A stretch of 64,000 bases of DNA from positions 3,562,290 through 3,626,289 of the forward strand of contig OU452221.1 of NCBI GenBank assembly GCA_911728455.2, read 5' to 3'. Positions 56,641-64,000 of the stretch are shown here, piece by piece. The translations under genes were made by a program, and so were the position numbers. The notes under the pieces are model-generated. The model ran no database searches, was not told where the DNA came from, and saw only the letters and a list, made by a program, of their open reading frames with translations. The stretch is from Marthasterias glacialis (Eukaryota > Echinodermata > Asteroidea > Forcipulatida > Asteriidae). Position 1 is the first letter of the stretch. Every line of letters begins with the position of its first letter.

Positions 56641-58342
56641 TATTATTTGTTATACTGAAGCCTACCGTGTATACCATAATGCTGCTCAGGACTATACATG
56701 AGGTTTATATCGCGTGTGTTTGTCTTTTACCGTTACTCAGTCAATCAGTAGAAAAATCAGTCACACATTTACAGAATAACAAAAGGAGAAAAATAAAAAA
56801 GTGGACATCAGGAGGACATGTAAATGTAAAACATGGTCGGGATGAAGAAAAGTACAATTATGTCCATTTAATATTTTGTTTCTTTTATTATATTCAGAAA
56901 AGAAAGTTCATGTAGTATCTGTCAAAAATGTGAATGAGCTTGCCCTCTTTTGGGCAGTTTGATTTAATACCATTATCTCAGTTAGTTTAACCATCTTTTT
57001 AAAGGAGTGATACCGCTCCCTAAAGCTCCCTAACACACTGAACACACTGTTATGACTGCATCAAACATTTTTCCGGCGCCCTTGGTTCTTTCCTACCACA
57101 TGAGTCATCCCGCCAGTTGACAAAGTGCTGTTCCAAAGTCCTGAAAACAAAATAAATAAATCTGTATAAAATTATGTCCGCATGTCACAGGTGAGAGGTC
57201 AAAAACACACCAAACATAACGAAATTAAGACGGGGTGTGGTGGTGGAAAGGATATTGCTCAACCATTTGCAATCTCGTTTGGGTCACACTCCATTTTTAC
57301 AGAAGTAGTGACGTCTTTCAAAAAATATAGTAAACCATTATACCGTTGAAATGCTGTCTTTATAACAGCACTGCAAACAAAACAGTATATGCTTCACGAG
57401 TAATTTCAATGATTATGAATGATTAGTTTGATATAAAATGCGTTAAATGTTAGCAGAGTATTTCAACGTTGATGGCGTTACCCTTCATCCCCCACTTTGA
57501 ACCAACATTATGAGGTTGACAGAGCCCATTGTGTTGAGCGCATTGTTATATGTCAGATGTCAATCTTTGGTAAGTGTTGCCACGTCCCAGTATGCACATA
57601 AAATTATCATGTGTGGGCGTAACCAAGGATTTTTTCCAGACGTAAACACAGTAAATATTTATCGACTTATGTTGTCACCACCTTTTTTGCCTAATATATG
57701 TAGACACTATTTTTCAGTGAACTAAAATAAAAAAGATTTCACGTAAAGAATGTCGAAATCACAGGGGACAGCGAAGACCGGGAAAGAAGCTGACCAATCA
57801 AAAGTGTGGTGGTGAAAGGTCAAAGAGCAAGAATAGGACCAACCTGAAGGTCCGTCTAAAGCAATCAATCAGACATCTCACATCACGGCAGTTCGAGAGG
57901 TTTCGTTCGGGTCAGAGGTCAGCAGCCAAGCTGGAGTCCGCCGAGTCCGACCAATCAAGAGGTCGAGAGGTCTAGTCAAAGGTCTAAACCTTTCTTTTTC
58001 CACGTCACAGCCCGAGGTTTTGCCAACCAAGATTGAGAAACTACGGAGAGCCATCAATGCAAAGCAAAAACAGATAATCATAGTTTGCAAAAATGTTCCA
58101 CAATGTTTTAAAATTGTTGGAAACAAACCAACCAATAATGGGATGTATTTTTATTTAAATAGAAAGTTTGCAAAAATGTTGAATTTGGTCACGTCTGTCA
58201 ACAAGACTTGATTTTGTTTTTGCTACAATTGGCCGTCCATGCCAACCTGTGCTGTGTGTTTATCAACAAAAGAAAGGTCTTAACAGGCATGCACTCCGCG
58301 CGTGCCTGCAAGACATGCACGTGTGCGCTCTACCCGCAACGT
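56641..58342 (+). other. Intergenic region left of the plexin C duplication
   Basis: No recognised gene. One stretch (about 57726-57976) is open without a Met in one frame and encodes a basic, polar sequence (LKVRLKQSIRHLTSRQFERF is typical), but no splice structure or homology is evident. Homology to the plexin A upstream begins close to 58343. Confidence 0.4.
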
Positions 58343-59093
58343 CATAAATCTGACGAAAGACTGACTCCAGCGCTCTGTTATTTTTGGTTTTCAACTATAA
58401 CTGGCATTATTCATTGAGGGGTTTGTTTCGTTCCAGGTATCAAAAGAAAGGTAATAACTTTACCTACTCAACAAAACAGCAAGTTAAAATGTAACGAATT
58501 GTTTGTCGTCAAAGTGGTCTAAAACTGGACAGTGGATCCTTAATAACGAAAACTAAACATTCTTCGAACCTTAGATTTAGAGGGCGTTGAGAGCTTGAGC
58601 GGGAGGAGGGGGGGGGGGATTCCATGGCTCTGGTTATGTCACTGTAACTAAGTTATTCAAGCAATGAATAAACTGAATAGCAAATCAACATTTTCTGTTA
58701 CTTGTGCTTTTCAGCAAACAGACAAGTAATTTTTATGATGAACTTCGTGAGGTCATGAACTTTTCTTTTTTCCTTGCGACTGCATGAGGCCAGAGTTCCC
58801 CATAATCTAACCAGGTTTAAACATTTCACTACAGTCAACCTAACTTAACGACAAGGCGACTTCCAATCTTTATATCAGATTCTAGTTTTGATGTAAATAT
58901 GCATAGTGCACTCTTTTTCGAAAAAACAAACTGATTGATGTCTGAATACAGGAACTCAGACGGAAAGTTTGAATGAAGTAATTTTTCAAAAGTTTTTTGG
59001 AAAAATGTCGTTGGATTGTATATCAGGGTTTTCACCAAAGTCATTACACGAATTTCACTATAGTTATGGATAAAACAGGATGGATCATCCAAG

Positions 59094-59625
59094 CCGGTGT
59101 CGCATGCAATTATGTCCTCTATGCGATACTATCCGGCGGACATTATTGCATATGCAATACCGTCCGCCGGACGATTTTGCATATGCAATTGTGTCCGCCC
59201 GGACGCTGCTGCATAATACAATTGTGTCCGCCCAGACACATTTGCATATGCAATCGTGTCCGCCACCGTGCAAAACGGTCCTCGAAGCCTATGTTCAAAT
59301 ATTCGGCGAAAACAAGCCCCAGGCACGGCGGGCCCGTGGAAATTTTGCTTGTCCATGACACCCCCGGGTTATGTTTATAAATATGTCAAAAGATTTAAAA
59401 CAGAAGAAAAACTAAAGCGCTGAAACCGTTGCAGTAAGCTGCAATCATAATTTATGAATATTCATGCCGCACATGTGCATACGTACGTTCAGTGCAAGCA
59501 CGCTCGCTGACGCACAATGTACATGTACGTCGGACGGTTTTGCATAGCCCCGGACACGATTGCATATGCAAAAGTGTCCGGAGCGGACAGTATTGCATGG
59601 CGGACACAATTGCATCTGACACCGG
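59094..59625. mobile_element. Palindrome-rich inverted-repeat element (insertion in C upstream)
   Basis: The ends are inverted: ccggtgtcgcatgcaattat at the left and cacaattgcatctgacaccg at the right. Inside are four perfect ttgcatatgcaa palindromes (near 59147, 59190, 59239, 59561), several imperfect ones, and repeated gtccgcc/ggcggac pairs. Plexin A's homologous upstream has the uninterrupted site at about 2156-2169. No reading frame; non-autonomous. Its superfamily is not identified. Confidence 0.75.
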
Positions 59626-60468
59626 CAAAGTGATATTCGATGTGAAGGGGGGGGGGGGGAGGGGGAGGGCGACGGTGATATTGATAATAAACAGTTGACG
59701 TCTCATACCACCGTGTAAGTTTCGTGAATGATGGGACATTTTTAGGAACTTCCCTTCCCACGTTGCAATGCATGTAAGAGTGAAGCTATGTGTCTGATGA
59801 CATTGTGTAAAGTTTAACAAAATTAAATCGCGCTCTTTAACGTTCCAATTCACGACATGAGACTTGCACTGTCCATACATCGAAAAGCGAACCGACTTCC
59901 GTAAACTGATGCAGTTGGAATACGTCCTGCTTGGTGTTATTTGATATCGATTCAGGATATAATTTGCATTAACGAAACTTCACATTTTCAAACAAGGAAG
60001 TACTAAAAAAAAAAAAAAAAACAAAAAAAAACTTGAGGCAAGTTTGTGTCTATTGTCCATGTGTCTATCGAAGGGTAACAAAGTTTACAAAATTGTTCCA
60101 TTTTTATTGAAGGGGTGTTGCAGCCTATATTCAAAAGTGGATATAATTTTGAAATGCAAATGACTTAAAAGGTAACACATTTAAACGTTTCCTTTTCCAT
60201 GATATTTAGTTAGTTGAGTAAGTAGGTAATTATGATTTATCCTATCCCTCTAAACACCTTGTAATCATAGTAGACTTCCAGAAAAGTTCCAGGTCATGTC
60301 TGCATTGTGTTGTGCGGTTTTTTTTATCACTCAATGAATTTGCCCAAATTCTTGCACTATTAGTGAACCTTTCCTTTCAGTCTGGTACACAACATACCTG
60401 CCACCTGGTCGCAGGTGAAAGACAAGTTGCATTTTGTCGCAAACAGACGGTGTAAATCACAGATACAG

Positions 60469-60778
60469 GTAAGAGTTCCGTTTGTAGCCTGGGTTCAGCG
60501 AGCTCAGTGAGTCAATGTATTTAGTACGAATACAAATCATTTTCCTTGTGTGAGTAAAAGTGAATATTAAATTAACCGCCATAGACTGGGCTTAGTTAAG
60601 TAAAGTATAGGCCTACAAATTGCGCTATCTGACTCACTAATAAATGGGGAACCTGAATCAATGTTATCCGAAATAACTAAGCATGCTAAGGCAGTCATTC
60701 AAATTGCCTTAGACTTTAGTTTCTGGTGTTGCATTTTGTTGACAATGTTATAACTTAATCCGGTTGTGTGTTTTCCAG
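60469..60778 (+). other. 5'UTR intron of plexin C
   Basis: Donor acagatacag/gtaaga at 60469 and acceptor gtgttttccag ending at 60778, matching the pair upstream of plexin A in position and sequence. Confidence 0.6.
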
Positions 60779-60972
60779 AGACTTGCAATAACATATCTAG
60801 CGACAGAGCTGCTCGTTTTGCAGAGGATTCGACTGGTGTTTAGTTTCATATTTCGCAGTGTCCGTTGTAATTTGATTTTCTCACACTGTGACTGAGCCTT
60901 TACACTTTATACGCTGTTTAAGTTTTGCATCTCTGGAAGGACAAGGAGGAGAAGAAGAAAGAAAACCGGCAG

Positions 60973-60999
60973 ATGCCCCTGGACTTTCTTGGTCCTTAA
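60973..60999 (+). promoter_or_regulatory. Upstream ORF in plexin C leader
   Basis: An ATG at 60973 opens an eight-codon frame (MPLDFLGP, then TAA) 42 bases before the plexin C start. The matching ATG in plexin A is in frame with its coding sequence and has no stop. It could lower translation of C; not shown. Confidence 0.55.
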
Positions 61000-61014
61000 A
61001 GAACATTCAACACT

Positions 61015-64000
61015 ATGGAGGCCCAGATGAGCCATGTGCCCATCTTGTTGGCTGTATGTTTGATTCTATTGGGATTCAGTAGTGTTGTATCAGCTGAAGT
61101 GCAAGGAGATCTGTCATTTTATCACATTGCTTCATTCAGTAATCCTCATCCTCCTAGACCTCCCAATGATCCATCTGGTAACCACAATGCTAAATTCAAT
61201 CATTTCGCTCTATCTGGCCCTGATGGAGCTGTGTATGTTGGAGCTGTGAACTACTTATACAGACTGGATAGTTCATTGAATCTGCTACAGAATGTTAGTA
61301 CATGTGAAGAACTTGGAAGTGATAGATGTGATATATTTAACAACTACAATAAAATCCTGATATTAGATAATCAGAATCGGGTTATTACATGTGGAAGTGA
61401 GAATGAAGGAAGATGTAAGTTCAGGAATCCAGCTGATTTGACTGATGTGTTGTTTCATCCAGAGCCTAATGTTGCTGGTTTTGGGGAGTTGTCTACTGTT
61501 AGTTTGATTGCACCAGGTACTGACGGACCACAGGGACCAGGTCCAGATGGAGGAGACTGGTTGTATGTAGCTGTGACTTATGCTAATGAGGATGTGTATA
61601 GAGAAATCCCACCAGTTAGCAGAAGACTACTTAACTATACTGACTGGTTTTTGATATCCCCATCAGGCACGTCTTCATTTACTACATTTGATTTTCATTA
61701 TACTGTATTCCCAATTACATACGTTTCTGTTTTCTCATTTGATGGATTCACATACTTTGTCACTTCTCAACAAGATCTAGGTTCCAATGTCATTGTTTCT
61801 AAAATCAACAGAGTATGTCAGACCAGTCCAACATTTGACTCTTACACAGAAATCACCGTACAATGCCAAGGATCTGATGGTAGTGTGTACAGTTTGGTAC
61901 AAGCTGCTCATATTGGCCCAGCAGGTCATGATCTTGCTGTATCATTAGGTTTGAATGATGAGGACATGGTGTTGTATGCTGTGTTTGCTAAGAATGAAGG
62001 AGCTGATGGGACTAGTGATGTACCGATTGATCAGTCAGCAATGTGTGTGTATAAGATGAGTGATATTTTAGATGCCTTCAGGGAAGCAGTCAAGGGATGT
62101 ATTCAAAATGGAGATGACTACTCAGTGCAGTACTTGCAAGGATCCATGTGTAGTACAATTCCAGTGAGTATAAGTATGGTCAGCTTCATTAAGGTTGGAT
62201 CCCAAGTTATGATGATGATATTATAGACCCCTATTTGAAAATTGAGATAATGTTTTAAAAAAATGTATGTAAACTGCCAATAAAAAGATTTTTGAAAAAT
62301 GATAAAATGAAATCTTTGTTTACATTTGGTTTTGTACTGAATGTCTCCGAAGCAAGGAAATCAACACGGTTGGCTTATGAACAATTATTTTTCTGAAAAT
62401 CACGTTTTGTATTAAAATCTTTGAAAATGTATGCTTTTAAATAGAGCAAGTTATATAGAGGTTAAAGTATAGTGTCCTTATATAAGAATGTTTGAGTCAT
62501 GAAAGGGGACTTTAAAGATCTTGGAAAGTTAATGTTTAGAGAAGTTTTACTATTTTAGTTGCTACCTGTAAAAAGAAACAGAGTTCTAATGTGCAGTGTT
62601 TGTAATGTATCCACAGCAAAAAGTTGACGCAACTGATTTATGCGCAACTACTCATCAAACTTTTACTACCTAACTCTCAATTAAGTTTACTACCAAAACA
62701 GAAATATTCATGCCTCTTCATAATTATAATGTTTGCAGTGGTTCATACATTTTGTTTCCTCTAATGTAAAAAAAGAAGAAACAAAAGGGGAATATTTTGC
62801 TTTTGTCATTTGTTTTCCTCGACCAAATATAACAATTATGTTTGTTTTATTGTCTAGCTCCATTTGAATATGGCTTGAGCTGTTGTAAAAACTTTCAAGA
62901 GAAACAAAACAGCTCAAATTTTGTCTGCTTTATTTGAAATCGCCCATCAGCTGGATATCACACATAAGTTGAGCACACAATAATTTATGTTGTTGATGCA
63001 GCTAGATTGTGCATTGTGAGTGTACAATAGTGCTAATGATGTGTCTTTTTATGTCTACAGATTAGTCCAGATATGTTTCTGTGTCATCCTTTTGAAGGGG
63101 ACAACCAAGTATACAAGTATGCTAAAGGCATTAATGTAACAACATCCAATGCTGTGCTGGAACTATCAGGTAAATTGGAAACAAATTTTTCCTTCTGTTT
63201 GTAAATTGGTCCAGAGAAGGGGGGGGGGGGCGGGATTGGAACCCTTAAGGTTTGGATCTGACTCTCTCCCCCTCCCCCTCCCCTCCCCCTTACCCTCCCT
63301 CCTCCCCCTTATCTCTGTCAGGTAAATCAAACAAGTTGATTTTGAAAGAGACTAAAATGAATTTTTACATTAAAGTAAACGAATTTCAGTTTATTTGGCT
63401 ATATTTTTCAATGCCATTTGCTTTGGGAAAAATGATCCCACATTGAAAATATACATACCTAGTTGTAGGTTTACAATCATGTACTGTCAGCTTTTTTATA
63501 ATACATTGCTTTTAATGACCCGGCATTATTGTGAATTTTACAGCCACTCTGATGTCATCCATCATTACAACTACTGAAATGAACCACACTGTAGCTATCA
63601 TAGGAACTAACTCCAGTGGGGAACTTTTAAAGGTAAGTTGATTTGTGAACGTTAAGACCACACTTTTTCAAGGGAAGATTTACATCATCAGTGCACTGAC
63701 ATGAATAGTCACTGTAGTGACTATTCATGTCAGGGTTTTTAATCAACAAATTGTTGTTAAATACAGTCGATGTCAACATGTTTTGTTTTATATATGAATT
63801 ATTTAACGATTATTAGGAACAACATAGGATGAGCTAAAGGATGAGCTAACAAAATCGAACCACCACCAGTAATAGATATTTTCATCATCTTCCAATTGGT
63901 GTATAGAAATTCAATGAAATCGCTTGGGTCTTTTTTCTCCCTGTATTACAGGTTCACATCCAAAACAAGACATCAGCCAGACTGTACGAAAGAGTAGACC
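61015..64000 (+). CDS. PLXN: Plexin C: 5' part of a second plexin gene, cut by the window edge
   Basis: The visible exons are 61015-62163 (1149 bp, as in A), 63061-63169 (109 bp), 63544-63632 (89 bp) and 63952 to beyond 64000. They encode the signal peptide (VPILLAVCLILLGFSSVVSA) and the Sema domain, very similar to plexin A except for a divergent patch at about residues 203-242. There are no stops or frameshifts, and the splice sites are conserved, so it is probably a functional receptor gene. The remaining exons lie outside. Intron 1 (62164-63060) and intron 2, with a C-rich tract at 63268-63310, resemble those of A. Confidence 0.87.

Noticed and set aside
56076..56915. Hydrophobic open frames that look like membrane proteins
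   Set aside because: They come from the tttcttta low-complexity tract; composition alone explains the Phe/Leu/Ser-rich sequence.
59080..59361. Overlapping frames on both strands rich in Met-Gln and Cys
   Set aside because: They arise from the ttgcatatgcaa palindromes of the inverted-repeat element, which read alike on both strands.

Overview
This is an animal genome window with spliced genes. Introns are mostly 100-800 bp, with several kilobase-scale ones swollen by transposons. Nothing in it is bacterial. Plexin genes, intact BEL/Pao and decayed Ty3/gypsy elements, many small palindromic repeats and AT-rich introns fit a marine invertebrate. An echinoderm-like deuterostome is my guess from general feel, not a demonstrated assignment.

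The backbone is a tandem plexin cluster on the + strand. Plexin A (3826-41827) can be read end to end by matching splice sites and reading-frame phase. It has 40 coding exons and encodes about 1980 residues: signal peptide, Sema domain, three PSI domains, four IPT-type segments, one transmembrane helix and a split cytoplasmic RasGAP domain with an inserted Rho-binding domain. Plexin B (46044-46844) is a broken copy of the first coding exon only. Plexin C begins at 61015 and runs off the right edge inside exon 4. A and C also share about 2.4 kb upstream, including a 5'UTR intron, so the duplication carried the promoter region along.

Transposons fill the large introns and the intergenic space. 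Intron 13 of plexin A holds a decayed Ty3/gypsy-type element (15479-22849). Intron 17 holds a smaller LTR element on the - strand (24810-27550). The two share a tRNA-Leu-type primer binding site, 4-bp target duplications and, notably, a related C2H2-like zinc-finger reading frame just before the 3' LTR. An apparently intact BEL/Pao element with LTRs that look identical (48343-55506, - strand) sits inside an older terminal-inverted-repeat element. A palindrome-rich element (59094-59625) and a short retroposon tail (2344-2494) each occur in only one of the two duplicated upstream regions, so the other copy shows the empty site.

Other unusual structure: the 3' ends of plexin A exons 4 and 20, with their splice donors, are each repeated in tandem into the following intron. 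An 800-bp AACCAAAGC-type array lies in intron 36. A 42-bp array in the smaller LTR element has paired arms in most units. The plexin A GAP domain has Ser-Lys where the family normally has its catalytic Arg-Arg pair.
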